64,000 nt of DNA, taken from positions 1 through 64,000 of the forward strand of contig NZ_BBMB01000014.1 in the NCBI RefSeq assembly GCF_000971235.1. Reading direction: 5' to 3'. Every line of letters starts with the position of its first letter. Position 1 is the stretch's first letter. The stretch comes from Demequina subtropica. Its GTDB lineage: Bacteria > Actinomycetota > Actinomycetes > Actinomycetales > Demequinaceae. Below, in pieces: positions 34,978 through 42,913 of this stretch. The notes beneath the pieces were generated by a model that saw only the letters and a program-made list of their open reading frames with translations, had not been told where the DNA came from and searched no databases. Both the position numbers and the translations under genes were made by a program.

Positions 34978-35516
34978 ATCGCGGCGCCGCAGTGCGCGAG
35001 AGCCTGACGGACCAGCACGTGCTGGCCGCCGGCCATCTCCGCGGCCACATCCTCGCTCGCGGCCTCCTCGGGCGTGAGCCAGGTGAGGTCGAGCGCGCCC
35101 TGCTGCGGCTCGCAGTGCCCCTCGACGGGCACGACGTAGACCAGCGCGACGGCGTGCTGGCGGGAGTCGTGGAACGGCGTGACGCCCTTGGTCGGGAAGT
35201 ACTCGGCGACCGCGAGCGGCACCGGCGACAGGGGCACCTGCGGCATCGCCGCGAGCCCCAGGTCCTTCTCGAGGTTGCGCACGATGGCGTCGCGGATCCG
35301 CTCGTGCAGCAGGACGCGCCCGGCGACGATCGCGCGGGACATCGCGCCGTCGATGGCCCTGAGGAGCAGGCCCACCTCGGTGATCTCGCCCATGGGATTA
35401 ATCCGCACGGGGATCACGTTGACGTACACCAACGGGAGCTCGGAACGGACGTGCTGCAGCTCGCGGTCGGACAGCCAGCCGGTGGGTTCGTCAGGGAGCT
35501 CGGCCATATCGGTCAT
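34974..35516 (-). CDS. NUDIX-fold protein (DUF4916)
   Basis: 180 residues. It has the opening TGWLSDRELQHVRSELPLVYVNVIPVRIN and YFPTKGVTPFHDSRQHAVALVYVV of an actinobacterial NUDIX-like family. The exact Nudix box (GX5EX7REUXEEXGU) is not present; LLHERIRDAIVRNLEKDLG occupies its place, so hydrolase activity is doubtful. It converges on the Mug gene with a 4-bp overlap. Start at the first ATG of MTDMAELPDEP; a second ATG four codons in is possible. Confidence 0.7.
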   Translation of the reverse strand: MTDMAELPDEPTGWLSDRELQHVRSELPLVYVNVIPVRINPMGEITEVGLLLRAIDGAMSRAIVAGRVLLHERIRDAIVRNLEKDLGLAAMPQVPLSPVPLAVAEYFPTKGVTPFHDSRQHAVALVYVVPVEGHCEPQQGALDLTWLTPEEAASEDVAAEMAGGQHVLVRQALAHCGAAI

Positions 35517-35607
35517 GAGTCTTTTCTACCCCGAGTCTGCGCGTGGCCCGTCAACCGCGCCGTGACGTGACAACCTGGATACCGAAAGCCCGCACGCAGG
35601 GAAGTGA

Positions 35608-35627
35608 TAGGATACCCCCCGGGGTAT
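35608..35627 (+). promoter_or_regulatory. CsoR/CstR-type operator at the thioredoxin promoter
   Basis: ATACCCCCCGGGGTAT (35612-35627) is the fourth and most symmetric copy of this 16-bp site. The -10 hexamer TAGGAT (35608-35613) overlaps its left end. The gene starts 22 nt downstream. Confidence 0.65.
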
Positions 35628-35648
35628 TACTGCCGAAGAGAGGAAGCA

Positions 35649-36020
35649 ATGGCAACTGTCGAGCTGACCACCGACACCTTCGATGAGACCGTGAGCAAGG
35701 ACGGCATCGTCCTCGTGGACTTCTGGGCCGAATGGTGCGGCCCGTGCAAGCGCTTCGCGCCCATCTTCGAGCAGTCCTCGGACGTCAAGCCCGAGATCGT
35801 GCACGCCAAGGTCGACACCGAGGCGCACCAGGAGCTCAGCGTGAAGTACGGGATCACCGCGATCCCCACGCTCATGGCGTTCCGCGACGGCATCATGGTC
35901 TTCAACCAGGCCGGCGCGCTGCCGGGCCCGGCGCTCGAGCAGCTGATCGGCGCCGTCGAGGGCCTCGACATGGACGAGGTCCGCACCAAGATCGCCGAGC
36001 ACGAGTCCGCGCAGGGCTGA
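35649..36020 (+). CDS. trxA: Thioredoxin
   Basis: 123 residues, one thioredoxin fold with active site DFWAEWCGPCKRFAP and the cis-Pro in ITAIPTLMAF. No signal peptide, so it is cytoplasmic. It reduces disulfides and protein persulfides. An AGAGGAAG ribosome site precedes the ATG. The CsoR/CstR-type operator over the promoter separates it from housekeeping trx genes and suggests induction by persulfide or metal stress. A strong hairpin follows. Confidence 0.93.
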   Translation: MATVELTTDTFDETVSKDGIVLVDFWAEWCGPCKRFAPIFEQSSDVKPEIVHAKVDTEAHQELSVKYGITAIPTLMAFRDGIMVFNQAGALPGPALEQLIGAVEGLDMDEVRTKIAEHESAQG

Positions 36021-36031
36021 GACGGCTTCAC

Positions 36032-36067
36032 AGGGCCCGGTCCTCCCGCAGGGGAGGGCCGGGCCCT
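36032..36067 (+). terminator. Terminator after trxA
   Basis: AGGGCCCGGTCCTCCC pairs with GGGAGGGCCGGGCCCT (16 bp, one G-T pair) around a 4-nt loop. Confidence 0.7.
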
Positions 36068-36099
36068 CTGCATGCCCGGCCTCCAGGCGCCGCTCCGGA

Positions 36100-36729
36100 T
36101 CAGAGGCTGCGGGCGGCCGCGAGGGCCACGACGCCCAGCGCGATGACGGCGCCCGCGGCGACGATGCCGAGCACGCGGACCACGCGCGGCGACACGCGCG
36201 CGCCCACCGCCGATCCCACGATCGCGAGCCCCGCCTGCCACAGCAGCGAGCCGAGCCCTGCCGCGATCACGAAGACGAGCGGGCCGGCCGCGGCCGTCGT
36301 CACGGTGGTGACGACGCCGGCGAGCGCGACGAAGTACACGACGGTCGCGGGGTTGAGCGAGGTGAGCGCCACGAAGCGCGCGTAGACGCGGAGCGGGCGG
36401 CCCCGGACGAGCTCCGCGGCGGGCGCGGGCGGCCGCAGGGCGCCGCGCAGCAGCACGAGCCCGATGCCGATGAGGACCACGCCCGACACGACCGCGATCG
36501 TGGAGCCCCACGGCGCGAGGGCGTCCGCCGCATACGCGCCGAGCCCGACCGCGACGGCGCAGTACGCGAGGTCCACCGTGGCGACCCCGGCGGCGGCGGC
36601 GAGGCCCGTGCGGAGCCCCTGCAGCATGGCCTCGCGCAGGATGAGCACGCCGATCGCGCCGAGCGGCATCGCCACCGCGAGCCCCGCGACGAACCCTGCC
36701 GCGGCGAGCGTGAGGAGGTCGTGGGTCAC
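36100..36729 (-). CDS. LysE/RhtB-family amino acid exporter
   Basis: 209 residues, six predicted helices. The opening GFVAGLAVAMPLGAIGVLILREAML and the block FVALTSLNPATVVYFVALAG are the LysE/ArgO signatures; the family exports amino acids. The GTG at 36729 is chosen because the longer frame up to 36840 runs into the tRNA-Leu gene. Substrate unknown. Confidence 0.85.
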   Translation of the reverse strand: MTHDLLTLAAAGFVAGLAVAMPLGAIGVLILREAMLQGLRTGLAAAAGVATVDLAYCAVAVGLGAYAADALAPWGSTIAVVSGVVLIGIGLVLLRGALRPPAPAAELVRGRPLRVYARFVALTSLNPATVVYFVALAGVVTTVTTAAAGPLVFVIAAGLGSLLWQAGLAIVGSAVGARVSPRVVRVLGIVAAGAVIALGVVALAAARSL

Positions 36730-36801
36730 GGCGACATCGTGGCATGCACCTGGCCTGACGCGACAGATCCCGCACCGGCGGGCCGGTGCGGGATCCGAGA
36801 G

Positions 36802-36883
<82 letters not shown>

Positions 36884-36937
36884 GCGGGGTCCAGGATACG
36901 GGCGCGCGACGGCGCCCGGCCCACGCCCGCGGCGGTG

Positions 36938-37408
36938 TCAGTCGATCTTGAGGTCGCGGCGCAGCTTGGCGACGTGGCCGGTGGCCTTGACGTTGTACTG
37001 CGCGAGCGCGACCTTGCCGTCCTCGTCCACCACGACGGTCGAACGGATCGAGCCCTCGACCTCCTTGCCGTAGAGCTTCTTGAGGCCCCACGCGCCGTAG
37101 GCGTCCTGCACCGCGCGGTCCTCGTCGGACACGAGCGTGAACGTCAGGCCCTCCGCCTCGCGGAACTTCGCCAGCTTCTCCGGCGAGTCCTTCGAGATGC
37201 CGACCACCTCGTAGCCCTCGGCGTGGAGGCGGTCGAGCGAGTCGCGGAAGTCGCACGCCTGCGTGGTGCAGCCCGGCGTCATGGCGGCGGGGTAGAAGTA
37301 CAGGATGACCTTGCGGCCGCGCAGGTCCGCGAGGCGGAACGTGCCGGAGTCGGTCGATGCGGTGAAGTCGGGCGCGGTGTCGCCCACGGCGAGTCGGGTG
37401 TCGTTCAT
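36938..37408 (-). CDS. bcp: Thiol peroxidase of the Bcp/PrxQ family
   Basis: 156 residues. Peroxidatic Cys in YPAAMTPGCTTQACDFRD with a resolving Cys five residues later, then GISKDSPEKLAKFREAEGL and STVVVDEDGKV. It reduces H2O2 and organic peroxides using thioredoxin. Starts at the ATG of MNDTRLAVGDTAPDFTA; a second Met just upstream is out of line with the family. Divergent from the large zinc-ribbon membrane protein gene. Confidence 0.93.
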   Translation of the reverse strand: MNDTRLAVGDTAPDFTASTDSGTFRLADLRGRKVILYFYPAAMTPGCTTQACDFRDSLDRLHAEGYEVVGISKDSPEKLAKFREAEGLTFTLVSDEDRAVQDAYGAWGLKKLYGKEVEGSIRSTVVVDEDGKVALAQYNVKATGHVAKLRRDLKID

Positions 37409-37510
37409 GATGCCTCCAACGCTAGCGCGGGGGACACGATTCCACCGCCGTGCGTCGGTGCGTGCCGAAGCGCGTCTCGCGTCGCTACACTCGCGCCCAA
37501 GGGGGCGTTC

Positions 37511-40500
37511 ATGGTCGTAGCAGGGGATTCGGCGTGTCCGTTGTGCGGGGATCCCGCGTCTGACCAGCCCGGCGGCGCGTGCCCGGGCTGCGGTGCCGAT
37601 CTGGGCGACCCGGCGGCGCAGCGCCTGCGAGAGGCCGTGGCTGCGGTGGCGCTCTCGCAGGCGGCCTACGATGCCGCGCGGGTCCAGCTGGATCGCGATC
37701 TCGCGGCGCGCGAGCGCGCCCGGGTCGAGCTCGGCGCGACCAGGTTCAGGATGCGGCGCCTGGGTCCGGAGGACGATGCGCCCCGCGAGGATGCGCCCGT
37801 CGCGCCGCCCGCCGCCTCCGCACCGCGCGACGTCTTCGCGGTCCCGGGACCGTACCGGCCCCGGGCGCCACGCGCCCCTCGGGTCCGCACGGCACGCCTG
37901 CGGACCGCGCTCACGGCCCCGGTGCTGCTGGGGATGGCGGGCGCCGCGCTGCTCATCGCGTCCGCGATCGTGTTCGTCGCGGTGACGTGGGAGACGATCC
38001 TCCCGGCGCTCCAGGCGGTCATCCTGCTCGCCATCGCTGCGGCCGTGGGCGTGCTCGCGCGCTGGGTGCTCCGCCGGGGCATGCCCGAGCCCGCCGGTGC
38101 CATCGGCGTCGTCTCGGCGGCCTTCGCGGGCACGTCCGTGGTCGCGCTCGAGCGCACGGCGGACGTGCTCGGGGTCTTCACCACGCCGGCCGCGCTCGTG
38201 GTCGCCGCGGCGACGGCCTCGTTCCTTGCGCGCCGCGACGTGCCGTGGCTGTCGCTCGCCGCGGCCGCGACCGTCCCCGTCGCGGCCCTCATCGCGGTGG
38301 CGGGCGCCAGCGCGGAGTCGGGGGCCGCGGGCCTCGCGCTGTCCGCCGCGGTGGCCGTGGGCCTGCTCATGGTCGCGGGCGAGCGGTGGTTCGACGGCAT
38401 GGGCGCGGAGCTCCAGCGCTACGCGGTCGCGGCGCTCGGACCTCTCGCCGTGGTCGCGACCTACGCTCTCGCGGACCTCGAGCCCGGCAAGATCTGGTGG
38501 GTCTGGCTTCCTGCGGTCGCGGCGGTCGGCGCGGCGGTCCGTTGGCGCGGGATCGGCGTCACCGCCGCGGTGGTCGCGACGACGTCCGCGGGCGCGGGCA
38601 TGGCTCCGCTGCTGAGCGAGCCGGCGCTCGCGCTGCTCGTGGTCGCGGCGATCGGCGCGCTGGCGCTCGCGGCCGGCGCCCGCGAGCCCGCGCTGCAGCG
38701 GGCCGTCGCGTGGGGGCTCGTCCCCGCGGGCATCGCCGCCGTCGTCGCCGCGGTCGCAGGCCTGGGTATCGCGATCGACGCGCGCGGCGCCGCAGCGGCG
38801 GCACCATGGGCGTGGCCTGCGGGCCTGGCCGCGATCGGCGCCGCGAGCATCGTCGCGCGGCGCTGGGAGGATGCGGAGCACGCGCGCGCCGTCCTGACCA
38901 CCGGCGCTGCGATGGTCGCCGCCGCGACCGTGCCCGCCGTGCTCGCGCTCGCGCCTCCGCCCGGCGGTGGAGCCGCGATCGCCCTCGCCGCGGCGTCCGT
39001 GGCGGCGCTGCTCGCGGGTGCGGCGCGCGCGTGGCCCGCGGGGCCGGCGCGCCTCACCGTCGCGCTCGCGGGGGTGGCCACGGGCGCCGGGGGTGCGCTC
39101 GTGGGCATGGCGGCGTGGGCATCGCCCGGGGACCGGTGGCCGTGGCTCACGCTCGCCGGTGCCGCCGTCCCGCTCGCCCTCGCCCTGGCGGCGGTCCGTC
39201 GGGCGCCCCGGGCGCTCGGCGCTCTCAACGTGCTGCTCTTGACGCTCGCTCCCGCCGCCACCGTGCTCCGCCTCGGCGGCACGGAGGTGTGGGCAGGTGC
39301 CGCCCTGGTGGCCGCCGCGGCGGCGCTCGTGTGGTTCCTCGCGGGCGTCGCCCCCGCGGCCGCGCGGTGGGCGCTCGGGGGCCTCGCGCCCGCGGCGGTC
39401 CTCCTGGTGGTCGCACTCGCGTGGGGTGGTGTCGCGGCGATCGACGTGCTCCGCCTCGAGGGAGCCGCGGGGCCTCGCAGCTGGCTGCTGGCCTGCGGGC
39501 TGACGCTGCTCGCGGGCGTGGTGGCCTCGGCGGCGATCCGAGGGCGCGCGATCGGCGACGGTGACCATGCACGGCTCGGCGAGACCGCCGGAGCGGTCCT
39601 CGCGACCGCATGCGCAGCCGTCGGGACGGCGGCGGTCGCGTCGGCGGGCGCGGGCGAGGTGGCCACGATGGGCGCGGCGCTCGTGCTGTCCGCGGCTGCG
39701 GGAGCCACCGGATGGTGGTGGCGCGACGCGCAGGCCCGGGCGGTCGCGCAGATCGGCGCCATCGCGTGGGTGACGGCGCTCGCCCTGCGAGGGGTCGCGG
39801 GCATCGCGCTCGGCCTGGTCCCGCCCGTGACGGGCGCGGCGGTGGTGCTGGGGATCGCCGGCCTGCTCGCGCTCGCCGCTCTGCTGGTCCCGCGCTTCGC
39901 GACCGCGCCCGCGGTGGCGATCGCCACCCTGGTGGCGCCCGCCTGGGTGAGCGGTGAGGGCGGCGGCCCCGTGGCGGTCGCGCTCGCTGGGGCGACGTCG
40001 GCCGCCGGCGCCGCGTGGCTGCTGCGTGTGCTCGGCGAGCGCCCTGCCGCCGCGGGCCGGTGGGGGCTCGTGCCCGTCGCGCTGTGGGCGCTGCCGGGCT
40101 TCGCCTCGACCGCGGTCGCCTGGCTGCGTGCCGTGTCCGATGCGTGGGAGGGGACCGGCGCCGGGACGCCCGTCGACCCGCTCGCCGTCCCCGCCGCCGC
40201 TGTCGCGGCGGCCGGGCTGCTCGCGGCACGGCGGCTGCGAGTCGACGCCGCGACCATCGTCGGGGCGGCATGCGTGCTCGCCGCCGCGGCCGTCCCGACG
40301 CCGTGGTCGGCGATCGTGGTCGCGGCCGTCGCCGTCGCCGGGCTCGCGGTGCTCGGACGCTGGACGGTCGGCCCCTGGCATCCCGTGATGATCGCCCTCG
40401 CGGCGGTGCTGATGGCGGGGATGCACCCGTGGGCGCAGGTCGCGGCGCACGCGGTGGTCGCCGCGGTGCTTGTGCTGATCGCGCGACGCCTGGTCGCGTG

Positions 40501-41263
40501 GCGCGAGGTCGGCGGGCTGGTCGCGGTGGCCGCGGGCGCCATCGCGGCGCGCCTCGCGGTCGGCGAGCTCGGCGGGGAGGAGGTCGCCACGGCGGCGCTC
40601 GCCGGCGTCGCGTTCGCGGGCATCGTGGCGCTTGCGCGACTCGACTGGATCCCTGCCGTCGCGGTGGCACGGGCGGGTGCGGCCGCATCGATCCTGGTCC
40701 TGGCCGCGGGCATCGTCGCGGACGATGCGACGGCGGCCGGCCTCGGGATGCTGGTGGTGTCCGCGGGCTGGCTCGCGCTGCGCGAGCCGGCGCCGTTGCC
40801 CGCCCGGGTGGGCGCGGCGATCGGCGCGACGCTCGGTGTCGGGCTCGTCCTGAGCGGCGCCGGCATCGAGGCGCTCGAGGCGTACACGATCGTGCCGGCG
40901 GCGTGGGCGCTGGCCGAGGGTGTCGCATGGATGCGGCGCGATCCTGAGCTGGCGAGCACCACCGCGCTGGGCGGCGGGCTCGCGCTCGCGATCGTGCCGA
41001 GCCTCGTCGCGATCGCGGTGCAGCCGGGCGCGCTCGTGCGCACCGTCGGGCTCACGCTTGCGGTGGCGGCGCTCGCGATCGTGAGCGTCCGAACCAGGTG
41101 GCTCGCGCCCGCGGTCGCCGCGGCCGCGACGGCCGTCGCCCTCGCGCTCGTCCAGGTCGCGGTGCCCGACCCCGAGCTGCCCCGCTGGATCGCCTTCGCG
41201 GCCGTGGGCGCGGTGCTGCTCGGGCTCGCCGTCGCCTACGATCGGCTGCGCCAGCTCAGGTGA
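37511..41263 (+). CDS. Giant polytopic membrane protein with N-terminal zinc ribbon
   Basis: 1250 residues. The first 35 residues carry a Cys4 zinc ribbon (CPLCGDP ... ACPGCGADLG), then a charged helix (about 40-90), a Pro-rich linker, and from about residue 135 to the end more than thirty closely spaced hydrophobic segments rich in Ala, Val and Gly. The first of these (ALLIASAIVFVAVTWE) resembles the opening of DUF2157-type membrane proteins. The ATG at 37511 has AAGGGGG 5 nt upstream and TACACT 20 nt upstream. Actinobacteria often have such proteins, but I know no function. It is single-gene, followed by tRNA-Lys. Confidence 0.8.
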   Translation: MVVAGDSACPLCGDPASDQPGGACPGCGADLGDPAAQRLREAVAAVALSQAAYDAARVQLDRDLAARERARVELGATRFRMRRLGPEDDAPREDAPVAPPAASAPRDVFAVPGPYRPRAPRAPRVRTARLRTALTAPVLLGMAGAALLIASAIVFVAVTWETILPALQAVILLAIAAAVGVLARWVLRRGMPEPAGAIGVVSAAFAGTSVVALERTADVLGVFTTPAALVVAAATASFLARRDVPWLSLAAAATVPVAALIAVAGASAESGAAGLALSAAVAVGLLMVAGERWFDGMGAELQRYAVAALGPLAVVATYALADLEPGKIWWVWLPAVAAVGAAVRWRGIGVTAAVVATTSAGAGMAPLLSEPALALLVVAAIGALALAAGAREPALQRAVAWGLVPAGIAAVVAAVAGLGIAIDARGAAAAAPWAWPAGLAAIGAASIVARRWEDAEHARAVLTTGAAMVAAATVPAVLALAPPPGGGAAIALAAASVAALLAGAARAWPAGPARLTVALAGVATGAGGALVGMAAWASPGDRWPWLTLAGAAVPLALALAAVRRAPRALGALNVLLLTLAPAATVLRLGGTEVWAGAALVAAAAALVWFLAGVAPAAARWALGGLAPAAVLLVVALAWGGVAAIDVLRLEGAAGPRSWLLACGLTLLAGVVASAAIRGRAIGDGDHARLGETAGAVLATACAAVGTAAVASAGAGEVATMGAALVLSAAAGATGWWWRDAQARAVAQIGAIAWVTALALRGVAGIALGLVPPVTGAAVVLGIAGLLALAALLVPRFATAPAVAIATLVAPAWVSGEGGGPVAVALAGATSAAGAAWLLRVLGERPAAAGRWGLVPVALWALPGFASTAVAWLRAVSDAWEGTGAGTPVDPLAVPAAAVAAAGLLAARRLRVDAATIVGAACVLAAAAVPTPWSAIVVAAVAVAGLAVLGRWTVGPWHPVMIALAAVLMAGMHPWAQVAAHAVVAAVLVLIARRLVAWREVGGLVAVAAGAIAARLAVGELGGEEVATAALAGVAFAGIVALARLDWIPAVAVARAGAAASILVLAAGIVADDATAAGLGMLVVSAGWLALREPAPLPARVGAAIGATLGVGLVLSGAGIEALEAYTIVPAAWALAEGVAWMRRDPELASTTALGGGLALAIVPSLVAIAVQPGALVRTVGLTLAVAALAIVSVRTRWLAPAVAAAATAVALALVQVAVPDPELPRWIAFAAVGAVLLGLAVAYDRLRQLR

Positions 41264-41294
41264 GCCGGGATGCCGGAGGCGTCCCCGTGCCGAT

Positions 41295-41323
41295 TTCACT
41301 TTCGCGTAGAAGTCAGGTAGTGT
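41295..41323 (+). promoter_or_regulatory. tRNA-Lys promoter
   Basis: TTCACT (41295-41300), a 17-bp spacer and TAGTGT (41318-41323), with a short AT-rich stretch after it. The tRNA starts about 30 nt downstream. Confidence 0.5.
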
Positions 41324-41352
41324 TTTCTCTCGCGCCGCGGTAGCGGAGCGAT

Positions 41353-41428
<76 letters not shown>

Positions 41429-41432
41429 CACA

Positions 41433-41464
41433 CGAAGGCCCGGTCCGGATGGACCGGGCCTTCG
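41433..41464 (+). terminator. Terminator after tRNA-Lys
   Basis: CGAAGGCCCGGTCC pairs perfectly with its complement around a GGAT loop (14 bp). Confidence 0.7.
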
Positions 41465-41743
41465 TCGTTCCCGGCGGACGTCGGCATGCCGATCCCCGTC
41501 CGGCGCACGCACGATTCCGCGCCCGATTCCGCCGAATCACGCATTCCGTCGCGATCAACACTGGCCAAGCGCGCATCGGTGCGCTACAAGTAGAGGCGTG
41601 GACAAAAGGGACGAAGGCGGACCATTCGGTACGCCGGAATCCTGCAAGGGTCCGCGAGGCGAGGGTTCCTGGTCTGTGGCGCGGTGAGCGCTGTCGGCCG
41701 GTGCGCGCGCCGTCCAGGGGGGATCACAACACGGGGGTACGTG
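41465..41743. other. Gap of 279 bp before the dehydratase gene
   Basis: Between the tRNA-Lys terminator and the dehydratase start there is no frame that looks coding. The stretch is slightly richer in A+T around 41560-41650 and ends with GGGGG 8 nt before the start codon. I see no convincing promoter pair or structured RNA. Confidence 0.5.
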
Positions 41744-42841
41744 ATGGGCAACGCTGAGAGGGCTGGCGACAGCTCGACCTTTTCCGGGAAGACCGTGTTC
41801 ATCACGGGTCACAGCGGATTCATCGGAGCGTGGCTCGCCACGGTCCTCGACCACCTGGGAGCGAACGTCGTCGGCTACTCGATCGACGACGACCCCTCCT
41901 CGGCGGAACGGGCCGTGTGGCTCGAGGAGATGGGCGTCCACCGCATCGTCGGTGACGTCCGCGACCGCTCCCGCCTCTTCGCCGCGCTCGAGGTGACGCG
42001 GCCGGACGTCGTCTTCCACCTCGCGGCGCAGGCGATCCTGTGTCGCGGCTTCGACGACCCTCACCTCACCTTCGACGTCAACCTCAACGGCTCGCTCAAC
42101 ATCCTCGAGGCGGAGCGCATCGGGCTCATCCCGTCGCTCGTGCACGTGACCTCGGACAAGTGCTACGTGCCCATGTCCGCGGACAGCGGCATGCTCACCG
42201 AGGACAGCCCCATCGGCGGGCACAGCCCGTACTCGGCCTCGAAGTCGATGTGCGAGAGCATGTTCGCCGAGTTCATGGACCTGCCCCGCCTGGGCGGTGC
42301 CCCGCACCGCGCCGGCTCGGTCCGCCTGGGCAACGTGATCGGCGGCGGCGACGATGCGGACCGCCTGGTCCCCAACTGCATCCGCGTGTTCCAGGACGAC
42401 CGCGTCTTCGCGGTCCGCGACCCGCTCGCGGTGCGACCCTTCCAGCACGTGCTCGACGTGGTCGACGGGTTCGTGCGCCTGGGCGCCCGGCTGCTGACCG
42501 CGACCGAGGAGGACGTGCACGCCCTCAACTTCGCGCCGCCGACCGCGGGCCACACCGCGGGCGAGATGGTCTTCGAGCTCGCGCGGGCCTGGGGTGACGA
42601 GGCGCTCATCAGCCCCGAGCGCGACGTGTGCGGCTTCCCCGAGGACAAGCTGCTGTGGCTCGACGGCTCGCGCGCCGCGGACCTGCTCGACTGGCACCAC
42701 GCCTTCGACCTGCGCCGCTCCGCCGAGCGGATCGTCGACTGGGTGCGCAGCGTCGACGAGGGCGCGACCGCGGCCGAGGCCACTCGCCGCCAGGCTGCCG
42801 AGTACTACCTCGAGCCGGTGCATGTGGAGGCCGCGGCCTGA
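41744..42841 (+). CDS. NAD-dependent sugar-nucleotide dehydratase/epimerase (CDP-glucose 4,6-dehydratase-like)
   Basis: 365 residues, extended SDR family. The NAD-binding loop TGHSGFIGAWL is near residue 17, followed by the substrate and catalytic motifs HVTSDKCY and SPYSASKSMCE (Tyr-x3-Lys). TSDKCY and the early placement of WL(E) fit CDP-glucose 4,6-dehydratase (RfbG), but the rest has diverged and UDP- or GDP-sugar substrates are possible. A GGGGG site precedes the ATG; an in-frame GTG is one codon upstream. No nucleotidyltransferase or glycosyltransferase gene is nearby, so it is an orphan. A strong hairpin follows. Confidence 0.75.
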   Translation: MGNAERAGDSSTFSGKTVFITGHSGFIGAWLATVLDHLGANVVGYSIDDDPSSAERAVWLEEMGVHRIVGDVRDRSRLFAALEVTRPDVVFHLAAQAILCRGFDDPHLTFDVNLNGSLNILEAERIGLIPSLVHVTSDKCYVPMSADSGMLTEDSPIGGHSPYSASKSMCESMFAEFMDLPRLGGAPHRAGSVRLGNVIGGGDDADRLVPNCIRVFQDDRVFAVRDPLAVRPFQHVLDVVDGFVRLGARLLTATEEDVHALNFAPPTAGHTAGEMVFELARAWGDEALISPERDVCGFPEDKLLWLDGSRAADLLDWHHAFDLRRSAERIVDWVRSVDEGATAAEATRRQAAEYYLEPVHVEAAA

Positions 42842-42863
42842 CGGACGCGCCGCCCCCGACGTC

Positions 42864-42896
42864 ACGAGGCCCCGGTCCAGCGGACCGGGGCCTCGT
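42864..42896. terminator. Terminator between convergent genes
   Basis: A perfect 15-bp stem ACGAGGCCCCGGTCC with a 3-nt loop, between the dehydratase gene and the converging binding-protein gene. Confidence 0.7.
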
Positions 42897-42913
42897 CGTC
42901 GGGAGGTGGCGGT

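Noticed and set aside
36938-41299. A 1453-codon minus-strand frame opposite the zinc-ribbon membrane protein
   Set aside because: The Arg/Gly/His-rich composition is typical of an antisense shadow; only the terminal 156 codons (Bcp) are real.
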